From Bettongia penicillata ogilbyi (taxonomy: Eukaryota; Chordata; Mammalia; Diprotodontia; Potoroidae), in contig JAJHZJ010000531.1 of the NCBI GenBank assembly GCA_023548195.1, forward strand, positions 9,225,900-9,289,899: 64,000 nt of DNA. The letters are read 5' to 3'. Shown here one piece after another: positions 10,764 to 23,849 of this stretch. Each line of letters starts with the position of its first letter. The first letter of the stretch is position 1. The notes below the pieces were generated by a model. The model searched no databases. It was not told the origin of the DNA and saw only the letters and a list, made by a program, of their open reading frames with translations. Both the position numbers and the translations under genes were made by a program.

Positions 10764-12479
10764 AGCTTCAGTAGCTTAAGGCAGTCTTAATGCTAAATCA
10801 GAGCCTGCCTCACCAGATGTGTTCCTGGCCTTCAGCTTGGTTGAATGACTTGGCTGTCACCTGTATTGTTCAATGCAATAACTAGAAGAAACAAGAGGAG
10901 AGAAAACAGTCACTAATCGGAAACACTGCGACAAAAATGTACTGAAAATGTGAGCTATATGGAAAGTGCCTTTATCAAAGTGGTATTGTGTACTAAGTAG
11001 AAGAAAATCCTCAGTAACAATGGAATATTTGCCTCCCTATTTCACCCTACCCATGTACCCATTAAGAGAGGCTTACAATTTGTGTTTGTGCTTCTTTACC
11101 TGTTTTACAAGCAATATATTTTATAAAAGATGTTTTTATTTCAGTTTGTTATACAATGTAGCTTTGGATAACTATCACAGGAATGAAATGCTGTACCTTA
11201 GATACTTGGGCAACAGGTTTATTTTTCCTGTCATTTTTACTTAACTATACTAATGAAACTGACTTAGGTGAACTTTTTTGGGGGGGGAAAGAATCACGTA
11301 AACTGCCACAGTATGACATATGGAAAATAAAAATTATTCTTTAGGAAGGATCTTCTTAATATGTCAGCTTCTTGGAAAAATAGAAACCATGGTAAACAGC
11401 TCATTACATATTGCAAAAAACCAACATCTGGAAGTTGAGTGTGTGTGTGTGTGTGCATGCGTGTGTGTGTGTGCATGTCTGTGAATATGTGGAATGTGAG
11501 TTTATCTTTACTATGCAACAAAGCAATAAATCTTTCTGATTTTTTTCTTTCCCAGGGCCGATGCATAAACTTTTCCCGTGTTCAATCTCAGTAAAAAAGA
11601 TGACAGGAAAAACTGAAGGTACGAAGATGGAGCTCTGTCTCTCTACCAGTTTCCAAACAAATGAAGACAATGAAGCATTTTTTTCATTACTTGGAAAAGC
11701 AGCTTAATGCCTCTCAGCCTAGATTGTTCTGTTGTGATTTCTCATCTTTTTGGATTTCACAAACCAGCCTTGCTTGCACCAAGCTGTTTTAGTCACTTAT
11801 TCCACCATCTAGGTAGGAGTTCATTACAACATAGTGGTAACCCATGATGTATGGCAGTGGAAATGAAGAGGAACATTAATTTTCATGTAGCATGCTGACA
11901 GAAAATCCAGTTTTTATATGTAAAGAGAGGAAACAATATACCATGAAGATGATATCTAGATTGAGACTACAAAAGAATTGGCCATGGTGTATCATTAATA
12001 GAGAAGTAAGTCCTCTCTGATGGAAACATGGCACTTGTAATTAATATAGAGAGATTGTTAGCCATAGGCAGAAGGTATGGAAGAGTCCCACCAGGCTAAG
12101 CAAATTGAAAAGTTCATTCATTGCCTTATAGCGATGTCATATCATAAAATCCTTGTGAGTCCCCTATCACAGTGTGCCTTACGGGAAGTTTCTGACTGGA
12201 AAATCTTGTCATTTTAACACTGAGAAGTGCACATGCATGACAAAATGTAGACAGGATGCCTTAAGGTATTGGTAGCAAGAAAGACTTTGCCCTTTAGTTT
12301 TCGAAGACACCTTTCTTTCATTACACACCCGGGACAAGAAGAAAATTAATAGAGCGTTATCCTCTAGGAAGACAGCCCCATAACCAAAGATAGATACTGA
12401 GCAGATTTTGAGAGACTGGTGCTTCAAGTCCTTGACACTGTGGCCGGGAGATTTTTTTTCCCTTTTTCTATTTTTAGAT
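10764..12479. other. Unique sequence, no gene seen
   Basis: No supported repeat family or coding region. It includes a TG/CA microsatellite at about 11440-11478 and a short G run near 11279-11287. Frames across 11294-11670 are low complexity (HTHT) and not genes. Confidence 0.45.
11440..11478. repeat. (TG)n microsatellite
   Basis: Two GT runs separated by GCATGC. Confidence 0.9.
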
Positions 12480-13380
12480 TTTAATAATGCTTGTAACATT
12501 GTCCTCTATACCATACCTGACTGTTTCAGGCTTATCCATTAGGGTAGGTTTTTCCTTCAAATTTACAAGAAGGGGTTGCCTTAAATCTAGTATCTCAGGG
12601 TCCCCCCTTCAAATCTCCAAGGGCTCTTCAGCGTCACAAGCCAGCAATTCTCTTTGCATGAGAATTTCAAAGTTTAATTAATATAATTAAAGGCAACAGC
12701 AAGCAGCAGCCTGTGAAGATTTTGCTCATCTTTTTTATGCCTTTTGACATTGAATGACCTATTACTATATGCGCATTACTTGGATTTTGAGGGGCACTCT
12801 ACATTGGTTCTGATTCAGCAGTCGAAAAAGACCTCCTCTCTTCAACTTACAAACAGAATTTTCAAGAGCGTTAGCTATCACAATTCATTGACAATGTATG
12901 TATTATAATTTTTTTAGAAAAACCATCGTCATGTCACGTTGACGATGCCAAATTATGTTAGTGTGAGCAGAAACACTGTGGGGGAGGAAGAAGGGAGCAG
13001 CTGAAGAAAAAGACTCAAATGATCCAGTCGCTTTTGATACTGTACTTCAGATGCAAAATGGATATTCGAGTCGAAACCTGACAAAGCGCGCCTGCTTTGA
13101 TGTGAACTGGTATAGACAATGACCAGTGGCTGGGTCAGTGGGATGTCTCTCTGTGAGCAGAGAAGCTTATCAAATGACACTAAAAATAAGTTCAACAACC
13201 ATCACTTGGCGGGGGGAGGGCGCAGGCGAACACTTCCCGTTGAATGGGCACGTTGCACGCGCGAGATGAGAAGAGCGATGTGGAGCATCCTGTTCTCACC
13301 ACCCCTTTGTGCTCATCATGGACATTTCGAGACATATGAATGATTCCCTTGGTCAGTCTCTGAACTGGTGGCACTGCTCA
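12480..13380. promoter_or_regulatory. Candidate conserved non-coding element
   Basis: About 900 bp with no recognisable repeat and with retained CpGs (for example GCGCGCC near 13087 and CACGCGCGAG near 13256). It is dense in short transcription-factor-like words: TTTGCATG, a TTAATTAATATAATTAA cluster near 12673-12690, and AACACTGTGGG. There is no ORF longer than about 80 codons and no protein motif. The contrast with the AT-rich, repeat-laden surroundings is what suggests constraint. Conservation was not tested, so this is inference only. Confidence 0.35.
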
Positions 13381-13388
13381 AAGACACC

Positions 13389-13430
13389 ATATCTATATCT
13401 CTATATGCCTGTATATGGAGATATAGATAT
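13389..13430. repeat. Near-perfect 42-nt hairpin
   Basis: The arms ATATCTATATCTC (13389-13401) and GAGATATAGATAT (13418-13430) are exact reverse complements. Pairing extends inward, through a wobble, toward a CCTG loop. It is shorter than a normal microRNA precursor and is built from AT-rich words, so slipped microsatellite origin is possible. Confidence 0.7.
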
Positions 13431-15926
13431 CCTTTGCCTTTGCTTAAATTTCTTGCTTGAGTTTATTTCTGTCACTGGCTGAAGCCAAGACATGTGTGCA
13501 AGTATTTCATAAATAAAAGTCTTACCTAAGCCTATCTGACAACTTTCTTTTGGTTCACTGAAGGAATGTGCTTTGTTTCAGTCAATTTAAAATTGTATTT
13601 TGTACCTGAATGTAGTAGTGCTCTCCATGGGGGCAGGATTGATCAGAAAGAGGACTATGTCCATACCTGCATAGTGATCAACCTGTGATTTGGAGTTGTA
13701 ACTGTGGTTTTAGGGTCTATCACTGTTGTCACCTCTGCCTCTTCAACTTACCTTTGATTGGAATGGGCCTCTTCTTTCTAGATTTACTAACCAGTATTCT
13801 GTCTTTTGAACTTCAGGAAGGACTGTTAGTGATGTTAATGCAAGAGGCCAATGACTGTTTGATGTTGGCTTTAAGTTTGTCTAATAACATGTTTATAAAA
13901 TTGTTGGTGAACAATGTAAATAGCCCCCACCCTAAGGACAAGTGGCTTTTCCTAAATTGTCATGCAAAAGGATTTTGAGCTTGATAGCACTTCCTGGAGT
14001 ACTTTTTGAAGGAAAGAGGCAATAGTCTAGTCCTAGATTAAGAAAAAAAAAAGAATTCATCAGGGCTTGAATAAAACTCTGCTTAGAAATATACAAGATG
14101 TTAGAATTTCTCAGGTTAAGTTTAAAACAAAAATCATACTTTATTTTTTGGAGCAGTATTCTTTCCACAAAAAGAGCATACCAAAGTAGAACAGATTAAA
14201 AACTTCTCCAATATCAGAGGCTCAGGATAACAAGGTTAATTCATATAAGTGTTAGAAACAAACATAGCATTACATGGTATATAATGCATTTTAAGAACAC
14301 TTTCATGGAATGTGTTTAAGAGACTCTGTCCCAATTAGATGACTAGAAATTTTCAGAACTTTTAGTCACCTCTAGCATGTACAAGTCACCAAAAGCTGAC
14401 AATCATCAGGGAGAAAAATATTACTTTTAGCATACACAACATGCATGCAGTTTTCCCCTTTTAGGGGATATATTTGTAAAGATGTTCACAATTAAAATAT
14501 AACTCTGTCTTAAACTTCCAATAAAATTCTGTATTTATTTGATGCATGAAGAAGAAAATCTGCTTTATTTACTGGACATGATGTCAATCCAATGCTATTT
14601 TCTCAGCATATACCAATAAACCCGTATCCATTATCCCAATTGTGTTGCATAAGGTGGTAAAAACAATTAAGTGGGAAATGACTCTTAACTTATGTGTCTA
14701 CTCTGCCTAGATAGAAAGTTTTGAAGGCATCTATATATATTTCATAACAGTGTCTGTTCTTTATGGATTTAATCCATAAATATTTATCTATCTGAAAACT
14801 TTGATACTTGGAATGTTTTCCTTGAAGCATTTGGTGCTCAGAGGGAGGAAAAAAAAACATTTGGTGCTAAGCATTGCACACTGATTCCTTTCCCCAAGTT
14901 TATTCTATTTTAAAAAAGTTATATTTTCTTTCCAATGAGATGCAGAATAAAATTTGAGGACTTCCATTAAGCAGGGAACAGCATCTGTCATCCATGGAGA
15001 GTTCCTGTTTTGGCAAAATAGACAATATGAGTTTTACAGTCTCTCCAATTGAAAATGGTAGAAAATTATATGATTTGCTTTGATTACCCACTGTACCCTT
15101 TACTTTACCCTTTACTCATACTTAATTTTAAGCCATAAATTATTTAATAAAGTTTGTTTTTTCTATAAGAAATATCTAGTTGTTAAGATGTATCTATATG
15201 AATTAAAGTGTTCTGTTATCCTTGTTATCAGCTAATTTTCTCACTTCTCACTGGAGACAATCCTGTTTTACATGATACTGAATAAAAAGAGATTTTAGGT
15301 TATCACTGGATGGGCAAGCAAGAATGTATGTTCAATATTATAATTTTAAGTATGAGAATAGATAATGTAAGTATTTAAGTATGAGAATGTAAGTAATGTA
15401 AATAATTTAAGTATGAGAATAGAAAATAGATATGGTGAATTCATGAGTATCAGACATCAAAATTTCCTCATGAATGTGTACATTGCAAAGGCTGATTTTG
15501 TTTTAACAGTGTTAAATTTTACACAGTAGCAAATTGCCATCATTCTTACTGCTTTATTCCTGTGAAGAAATGGTGGAAGGAGAGATGTACACAGGGAGCT
15601 TCTTTTTTTCTCCTCCATTTCTTTATCAAAAGCTTTATACAATAACTATAGTGTTTTTACCCTACTGAAATATTCATGGGCATGTGAAATTTTTACAAAT
15701 TTGAGAGTTCTTTCCAATGACTCAATAGCAACTCATCCGTGAAACTCTTGTCCATTCTCTCTCATGAGTTCTCAGCGTATCCACCCTCAAATTTGTCTTT
15801 CCTCAATTTCTCCTGACAATGTAAGTATATATACCAGTGTCTCTTTATTTGTCATTCTTTACTCTTGACTCGTGAGCAATCTATAGCTTCCTATTATATA
15901 TTTTCTCTTTTGCTTTCTTTGCTCCT
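13431..15926. other. Unique AT-rich sequence, no gene seen
   Basis: No repeat family or coding region is supported. A short direct duplication CATTTGGTGCT occurs at about 14827 and 14859. A minisatellite lies at 15346-15432. Confidence 0.45.
15346..15432. repeat. Short tandem repeat, unit containing TTAAGTATGAGAAT
   Basis: Three copies of (T)TTAAGTATGAGAAT with variable AGATAATGTAAG-like spacers. Confidence 0.8.
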
Positions 15927-17350
15927 ATTTTTTTAATCAGGTAGTCAATAAACATTTATTAAATATGTCTCCTACATGTCAGATACTGTGCTAAGTAGTA
16001 GGGAAACAAAGAAAGGCAAAAGGCAGTATCTGCTTTCAAGGAACTCACAATTTAAGGGGAAGACAATGCACACAAATTCGCAAACAAGCTGCATGCAGGA
16101 TAAACTGGAAATGATCGACAATGAAAAGATATTAGAATTAAAGGCAGTTGGAAAACGCCTCCTATGAAACGTAGAATTTTTGACTGGGATTTGAAGGAAA
16201 CCAGGGAAGCCAGAAGGTGGAGATGACAAGGGAGAGCATTGCAAACATGAAAAACTGCTAGTGAAAATGCCCTGATTTGAAAGATGGAATATTTTATTTG
16301 ATTAGCAGAAAGAAGACCAGCGACACCACACATGAGTGGAAGAGCTGTTGAGTAGAAGGTGGAACCTCCTCACTGGTTATATGTTGCAGCTTACTCCTAC
16401 AGTTCTCTTCTCCATCTCCCCTTGTATTAATATTCATTTTTTAAATTATTCAGGATTATATTTTATGACTTGTTGCCATATAATGTGTATCTACAGCATT
16501 AGAATGTTGGTATTAAAGGGGTATTTTTTAGCAGAAGAAGGGGAAGAATCTGGTGAGTTGAGAGGTTTTGGCAAAACGTAAGTGTATATGCATGTATACA
16601 TACACATACCTTTAAATCTGCACAACCTGATATATTTATTCTTTTCCAGTGCCATTAAAATGTATGGTAAATATAAGAAGCTGATGACAATTCAGTTTGT
16701 CTTACCTTTGAAAACCAGTTTTATTTTGAGATTGGGTAAGTGTGGTCTTTCAATGAGATACAATAATATTGCATGTTACATATGGGTGAAACTAAGTGAG
16801 GGGAAAGATCAAGAAAAGCTTTGTGCTTTGAAGGAAGTGATAGAGGTACATTCCAGACATGTGCATAGGGATCCATTTGAGCAAAGATGTGGAGATGGCA
16901 GATTGGCTAGTAGTCCAATTTCATTAGAACTGTGGATGTGAAGGGAAGTAATATGAGACAGAATTGGAAAGGTAGATTGCAGCCAAATTGTGGAGAGCTT
17001 TCAATGTCAAAGAGAAGGTTTTTCATACAATCTGAGATAAAAAATAGAGCCAAAGATTTTTGAATAGGGGAGAAAATAGTCATCACTGTGTATTTTAGAA
17101 ACGTCATTTTGGCAGAGGAGTCATTATCAATTCAATTCAATTCAACTCCAATCAAGTCAATGAGTGAAACATGGTATAGAGAGGGTCTAGATCAGGGCTT
17201 CTTAAATTTTCTCCACTCAGGACACCTTCGGCATTCCTTAAATAGTGACTGGTCACCACTGCATGGTCATGACCCACAGTTTAAGAAGTGCTAGCTAGAC
17301 AAGAAATAGACTAGTTTGGAAACTACTGCAATAGCTCACTTAAGAGAGGA
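15927..17350 (-). mobile_element. L2-type LINE remains, antisense
   Basis: Plus strand reads the reversed L2 3' end: CAATAAACATTTATTAAATATG, GTCAGATACTGTGCTAAGTAGT and CAAGGAACTCACAATTTAAG. The antisense of the C-terminal coding region follows: GAAGGAAACCAGGGAAGCCAG and GGGAGAGCATTGCAAACATG, then 16800-17110 with GATCAAGAAAAGC and ACGTCATTTTGGCAGAGGAG, and finally CTACTGCAATAGCTCACTT near 17321. Heavily diverged, no open frame, broken by unrelated sequence around 16380-16780 and by a small DNA-transposon-like insert at 17193-17294. Confidence 0.65.
17193..17294. mobile_element. Short hAT-like MITE inside L2
   Basis: It starts CAGGGCTTCTTAAATTTT and ends CAGTTTAAGAAGTGCTAG; the ends are imperfect inverted repeats (CTTCTTAAA / TTTAAGAAG). 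The flanks share CTAGA on both sides (gtCTAGAt / agCTAGAc), compatible with a decayed 8-bp hAT target duplication. The L2 antisense sequence resumes after it. Confidence 0.5.
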
Positions 17351-17354
17351 TGAA

Positions 17355-17575
17355 GACCTGACCTAGGATATCGGATCATAGTTTCAGAGTCGTAAGAGAC
17401 TTTAGAGGATGTCATGGACCACAACCTCCTCATTTTTATAGATAACTGAAGGACAAATAATTAAATGACTTGGGCAGGGTCGCAGAGCTAGTAAGTAGCT
17501 AAGGTAGGATTTGAATTTAGGTGCTCCTGAGACTAAATCTGATATCCCATACATTTCACTCAATTCTGCTAGACT
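17355..17575 (-). mobile_element. MIR/L3-related fragment (-)
   Basis: GGATCATAGTTTCAGAG, GACTTTAGAGGATGTCATGG, CCTCATTTTTATAGATAACTGAAGG and GCAGAGCTAGTAAGTAGCTAAGG match the reversed MIR / CR1-L3 tail phrase 'ttagaggtcatctagtccaa...tcattttacagatgagga'. Confidence 0.6.
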
Positions 17576-20500
17576 GGATAGAGAGGAGACAGATGCAAAA
17601 TTTGAAGGAAAAATCAGTAAGACTTGGAAAGTGATTGAACAGGGTAGGAAAGAGGGGAGAATATACCAGCATCATTTTAATACTCTAAAACATGCTAATC
17701 TAAAATTACTAAAAATATTTTTGCTTTTACTACATTTTATTTATTTAGGATTGTTAAAAACAACTAACCTTTTATAAAAGAAACACCAGGAAGAAAATAA
17801 AATATGGTTTTAACTGACAAAAATTGTTTTGGAAAAAAATGCACTTCTCTAAACACAGCAAAGTTATTTGTATTTCTGAATTATTAAAAAAAAATCTCTA
17901 CTATTATGGTTCTGCGGTGTCATCGGTATGAGAACTCTTTCCCTTGAATGAAACTGCAATAATCCAATCTACTGTTGTCCATGTAGGGAACCTCCTCTAA
18001 AGGGGGTGGGGGGGGAGGTGGTCATTGAATGGATCCAATTGAACACAAAGGCTGTCAGTCAGTTATTTCTCATTGTTAAGATGGTATTGTCCATAAAAAT
18101 ACTTTCCATTTCAGTTAACATTAATGAAAACTCTAGCTATCGTTAAATATGAACATATTGGATTTAGACAATTGTGACAAAAAAGTTCACCAGGGACTCT
18201 AAATTTAAAACAAAATATTCCACACACTACTTAAGCAAATAGAAAAAAATTTTAAAAAGCAGCTTTCCTAGTAGTGTCCTTCTGACCTTAAAAGACCAAT
18301 GGAAATCCCCCAAACCTGGGGTTATACCCAGAAAATTAGGTCAGTAATAGGTGTAAGTACTTGGGTAACCCTGAGGACCCCAGAAGTTCCACAGTCATAG
18401 ATGTTGAATGCCATAGACTGGTACCCTGATGCCATGTGCCAAGATACTGAGGATGCCAAACCTTTCAAGATGCTATATGCTATGTCACCAGAATCTTAGA
18501 ACTGATAGAAAAAATATTTTCAAGTGTGAAGCAAGATTGCCAATGATAGCTTTAAACAGATGACACCTGTAAACAGAAATTCTGGTTGATTTGGAATGCC
18601 GCTTTGAAACAGGTTGACATGCTAGTTTGAAAAATGCTAGTTTGTGATTTTGTTTTTGTCATTTTAAAAACCTTGTTCCTTAGTTCCAAAAATCTCCATT
18701 AATTAAACATAGCAATGACAGATCTTCATCTTTAAATACTTTGTTTGTGTGAGGTTGTCACACGGGGAAAAAGATTATAATTTAAACAATATGTTCAGGC
18801 CTAAAAAATCTTCAACAAATTCTTAATGTTTAAAAAAATGGGGAAATTTTCCAGGACTTCTGGAATTAACATTTTGTACCTCTTCACCAAAAGAACTTTA
18901 GAGTAAAGGAATAAAATGGGGTCTAAATTACCACCCCTACTTTGTTTTATTTGTCATGAATAAAAGGCATCATTTTGTTCCCAAAAAGGCAGCCATTGAA
19001 CTCGCAAAATAGCAACCTGATAAAATATGTTTAATATGTTTAAATGATCATTCCTAGCTTTGAAAACCATCTTAAAAATCAAACAAACTAAGAGCAGTAA
19101 AATAAAAGATAGTAATTTGCATCTCATTACATTTTCTCTTGGAATCATTAGAAAAAGCTAAACAGAAACTGTCTCTGATAGAGTTACCTCTTTTCGTGAC
19201 CATCTTCTTGGCCTCCATTCCATGGATTTTGCAAAAAGACTTTGCTTGGTAGACAGTATTCCCCTTTAACCCTCTCCCACTGGTCCTGCCCTTCCCCCCA
19301 CTCCTGGATTTTCTTGCTCAGTACCAGGCAGATAGTGAACTTCTGCCAACCTGAGTGCACTCCGTGACAGCCAGGTTGTGATTGGAGGATTCATCCATGT
19401 CACATGTATATTAATGGAATATGGTATGTTCCATTTGTAATGAACAAGTGCCATGAGTAGAGGGAGTTAAGGTAACGTTAGACTGCACAGTTCCTTTTGT
19501 GGATGGTTTTTTCTCATTCTAATTCAAATAAGCATTCTAGCATGCAATAATGATAAGGTGTATCATTAAGCACCCCAACATACACAGGGGGACCTGCTAT
19601 CACAAGTTCTTAGATCTGCGTTAATAAAAGGAAAGGCAACTTTTGAAGGGTGAGCAATCACTTTAATCAAGCACATGTATCATTCCTTTTGTCAAACACA
19701 AACATCATTCACTTAATTCAGAGGAACCCCCAAATAATCAACAGACATCACTTCCTCTGTCTGATCATAGTTACCAGTGAAGGAAACACAACATCTGGGT
19801 TTTCAAAACCATGGGTCTCCTTAGTGGCTTCCCAGAGTCCTCCTCTGGCACTCAAACTGTCTTACCAAAACTAAGCCCCAAAGAAAAGCCTCACCCTCAG
19901 AGTCTTTATACAGTTTTAAGAGCCAGAGGGCATCACATCCCTTGAGAACCAATGCCTCATTTACAAAAATCATGGACCTTTTTACAAATCTTCCCAGGTC
20001 AACAGTGGGTGGGAAAGATCCTCCCCAGTCACATTCAAATAGAGGCAATATACTTCTTGACTATACTAAAACAAAAACAGCAAAAGATCGCATTTTACTT
20101 GACATTACATAAGGTTAGGCATGAATTGCATCTGGGGTGAATGCATGGTTGAATGTAACATTTTTAAAATTTTATTTTATTTACCTCTTTTATTTATTAT
20201 CTCAGCATGGCTTAAACCCAAGTAAATCCTGGCACTGCAGAATGGACAGTTCATTGTTCTCCCTGCTCTTTAGCCAGGGAGCTATCCCCTAAACCAAACA
20301 CTGAGTGAATATATTTTTCCCACTCCAGATGAACTCATCTCCACCTCTCTCCACTTCCAGTTGTCTTCATATAACCACAGTAAAGCTTATTATGCTAATA
20401 AAAATGAATGGTTTTTCATTTGTTTTTTAATCAAGGAGTGTGAATTAGAACATATAAAGAAAACAGCAAACAAAATTCATTTGGTGTGAGAATAGGTAGG

Positions 20501-20976
20501 TGCTGATCAGTGCAAAAACATCATAGTCAGGGATTGCTTGACCTTAAGGAAAAAGATGAACTTCCTTCTTGAGATACTGGCCATTCACCTGCTTTCATTA
20601 ACCCTAAATCTATCACTGCCAATACTAACTTTTCTAGCCTTGTCATGTCATTTCCAAATCATCAAGAGATATATATTGAAACTTACTTGTACTCATCATA
20701 TGTCCCATTTCCCTTGGAACTATTTATAAATTTGATTCCTCTGAGATGGTGATATTCCATAAATCACCACCAGGATGGTATTATTAGTATGAAAAAATAG
20801 TCTTTTGGGATGCTGCATAATTTTATTGAAAGTGCTCTAGAATTTCACAACCCAGTGTACCTTCTTTCTGTCATAAAGGGCCCAACTATAATGGACTGCT
20901 TGTATGTGACATAGTCAACTTGTAATGTGGGACTTTAGGTGTAATTAGAGAGTCATGATGGAATTTTGGGGTTATG
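17576..20976. other. Mostly unique sequence, no gene seen
   Basis: No coding gene recognised. A block at about 19560-20050 has an atypical, more GC-balanced composition and might be an old antisense LTR, but I could not define TG...CA ends. A poly-G stretch lies near 18003-18018. Confidence 0.4.
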
Positions 20977-21185
20977 GGCAGCTAGGTGGTGCAGTGGGTA
21001 TAGTGCAGGGTCTGCAGTTAAGAACTGAGTTCAAATTTGGCCTCAAACACTTAATATCTGTAACTGACCAAATCACTTAACCTCTGCTTGCCTCAGTTTC
21101 CTCATCTGTCTGAGGATCAAATGAGATAATAATTTAAAGTAGTTGGCATATACTGAATGTTACAGTAAAGACAGTTGTTAATGGT
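20977..21185 (+). mobile_element. Marsupial tRNA/CORE SINE
   Basis: Head GGGCAGCTAGGTGGTGCAGTGG is nearly consensus. Then come GAGTTCAAATTTGGCCTC, CAAATCACTTAACCTCTGC, CCTCAGTTTCCTCATCTGTC and GAGGATCAAATGAGATAAT, i.e. head, B box and MIR-like core in order. The best-preserved head in the window. Confidence 0.9.
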
Positions 21186-21916
21186 GATAATGTAATACCA
21201 AGCGAGGCTAGGATCCCCAATGCCTTTTACTTAAATGGCAGGAGATTTAGCAGTTTCAGCCTATTTGAGAGTCTTACTACTCTCTGTAGCTTTGGTCACA
21301 ATTCCTTTGTGCTCATCTCATTGGGCTTTTACTTTTCTTTAACATCTCTTTGTGTTTAGGGGATAATCAAGACTCATATATTCTCTCTTTTTCCCATGGA
21401 CTCCAGATTCTTCTCCTTGAACTCCTGCGCCTGCTAAGGTGTGGAAAATGTCTTTTATCTCTTGGAAGTAGGTAAGAATCTTTCTCTCCCAATCTTGCCT
21501 CACATTTGAAAGTGACCACAGTAACCTGAATTGGTGGTCATTAATTTCATATGAGGCAACTGAAAAAAAAATAAGGAAATGAATGTTAATAGTTACAGAA
21601 ACACAAGTTTAGATTCTAGTCTCTTTTGATGGGCAGCTGAGAATCTCCAATTAATTTATTCTTCTTTGACCTTATCTTCTCGTTTGGAAGAAGGAAGCCA
21701 GGAAGTAATTGCCCAAACACTTAATTGGGCACTAGTTGCCTATGGGATAAACTCCCATTCAGGAGAACTAGAAATGAAAAATAATCCTCAGAGGCCTCAG
21801 TACTGTTTCCATTTATACACTTTTTGGATGCCATTGATTCCTGAAAGTCACTAGCTGTAGTTTCCCTTAGCTCCTGGTCTTTAGCAGCTCACCTTGGCTT
21901 CCCACAAGAAGTCCCA
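21186..21916. other. No feature seen
   Basis: No recognisable gene or repeat before the L1 5' end. Confidence 0.4.
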
Positions 21917-22756
21917 GAGTGGAGGTAGAGCTAACATGTTGGAGTGAAGGTGGAGAGTCACCCAACCTTTTCCAAAGTTCCATTTCAAACAACTTTAAAA
22001 TAATGCATCAAAATGAATTCAGAAGTGGTAAAACCAACAAAAGAATGAGTTGAAAAAACATTTCAGATAAAGACTATTTAGAAGATTGTCAGGAAAAATC
22101 TTTCTTTTTAGGATAAGAGGGGAGTACAGTTCATCATACAACATGGTTGGCAAACAGTGAGCCCCTGAGCTTGTTGCAAGTCAGCAGCAAGGCCCTGTGC
22201 CCCTACCCAAGGCAACAGGCCTTGGGAGCAACTGAAGCTGCCACAGCAACCTCCAGAGGTTTTAGCTAACAGATGGCAAGAGGGTCAGAAGAAGAATACA
22301 AGAGAGCCTCTGCTGGCACTAAGTTGCATTCCTCATACTCAGCTTTAGATAGTAGTCCAAGAGTGGAGAGGAGCACTAAAAATTACAATTCCCTGCTTTG
22401 GGAGAGGGGGGATATTGGTAATGGTTGCAAGTCAAAACACAGCAATTGTGGTCACTTAAAGACCAGATTACAGACCAGGAGATAAGTGACCACACCTCTC
22501 CTTTTATCATACAATCTTGGAGTCACTGAAAGATTACAGACCCCTAGAACAAACTCTGCTAACAACAGAATAAAACTACTCCAGGAGCAGAGTCCAACTT
22601 TATTAAGAAATTAAAGTCAGGAAATAGTCTGGAAAATGAGTAACACAAAAAGAACCTGACAACAGAAAGTTACCTTGATGAAGGGAAGATTAAAATATAA
22701 ACTCAGAAGAGGACAGCAATGTCAAAATGGCTATATGAAAATGACTATATGAAAAA

Positions 22757-23087
22757 CTTCAAAGAAAAATATGAATTGGTCTCAGGCTCAAAAAGAACTC
22801 ATGGAAGAATTCAAAAAGGATTTTAAAAATCAAATAAGGAAAGTAGAGGATACATTTTGGGGGGAAAAGTGAGTGTTGAAAGAAGAAAATAACATCATAA
22901 AAATAGGTCAAATGGTTAAAGAGGCACAAAAATCCACTGAAGTGAACTCTTTAAAAAGTGGATTTGAACAGATGGGAATAAAAGGTAACAAAAGAAAACT
23001 CACTGAAGAAAATAACTCTTTAAAAAGTAAAATTAGACAAAAGGAAAAAGGAAGTTTTAAAAGCTCATTGAAGAAAATGATTTTCTA
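22757..23087 (+). pseudogene. L1 ORF1, N-terminal coiled-coil part (broken)
   Basis: Relics of L1 ORF1 protein (ORF1p), the RNA-binding chaperone of the L1 ribonucleoprotein. Recognisable phrases include QKELMEEFKKDFKNQIRKVED near 22785-22850 and heptad-like runs rich in K, E, N and L (LTEENNSLKSKIRQKEK near 23000-23045), as in the coiled-coil region. An in-frame stop (GTGA) occurs near 22870. The segment ends exactly at the insertion point; ORF1 resumes at 26661 for about 110 bp before the internal deletion. Confidence 0.75.
23071..23087. repeat. 17-bp target-site duplication, left copy
   Basis: AAGAAAATGATTTTCTA, identical to 26644-26660. It directly precedes the 5' end of the inserted element. 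Confidence 0.92.
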
Positions 23088-23849
23088 GGGAGGAGCCAAC
23101 ATAATGGAGTAGAAAGACACATATACTCTAGCACTTCCCCACAACCCACAAAATACTTGTAAAAAATGACTCTTAAATTCTACAGCTGAAGAAGCCACTG
23201 AACAATAGAGTAAAATAGGTTTCCAGCCAAAGGTAATCTGGAAGGCCCACAGAAAAGGTCTATCTCAGAGGACACCAGGAGGAACAGGACCTGAAGAGAT
23301 CTCTGGGGCAGAGTTCCCAGCAGAGACAGTCCCAGATACTTCAACCCACAAGTTCCAAAGAAAGCTCCAAAGGTCAGTGTGGAAGGACTTTTCCAGCAGG
23401 GCGAGTGGGAAACAGGATTCCTGACCATAGCAACAGCAGCAGCAGACCGCACTCAGCTATGGTGGCTGGGAAGAAACCTGGGTCCATTTTCCAGGCAGTC
23501 TAGCTTAAAGCCTATGGTGGTAGGGAGCAATCACTCTAAACCTCAGCCCTCAGTGATGACCCTGAACCTACCCAAAGTCCAGGGGGAATTGAGCAACTGA
23601 GTCCAATAGCAGCCTTGAAAATGATATTGGGCAGAGAAGGGGAAATAGGATCATCCTCTTGACAAAGGATTCAGAAGTCAAGTAACTGGATGGGAAAGTG
23701 CGCCCAAAAGGGAAAAGAAATAAGACCATAGGAGATTAATTTCTTGGTGAAAAGGTATCTCCTCCCATCCTTTTGTCTGAGTAAGAGCAAGGCATACTGT
23801 CACAGGATATCAAGGCCCCTGGCTCCAGGGCCTCCAAAGTGAACTTAAA

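Noticed and set aside
12953..13374. Possible coding exon in the CpG-retaining island
   Set aside because: Frames are short, on both strands, lack domains and have no convincing splice pattern; regulatory function is the better guess.
19560..20050. Possible antisense LTR
   Set aside because: The composition is suggestive, but no termini, target duplication or clear polyadenylation signal arrangement could be fixed.
23427..23452. CAG-type repeat (gcaacagcagcagcagacc)
   Set aside because: Only three or four units, within a HAL1 5' UTR; not a meaningful triplet expansion.
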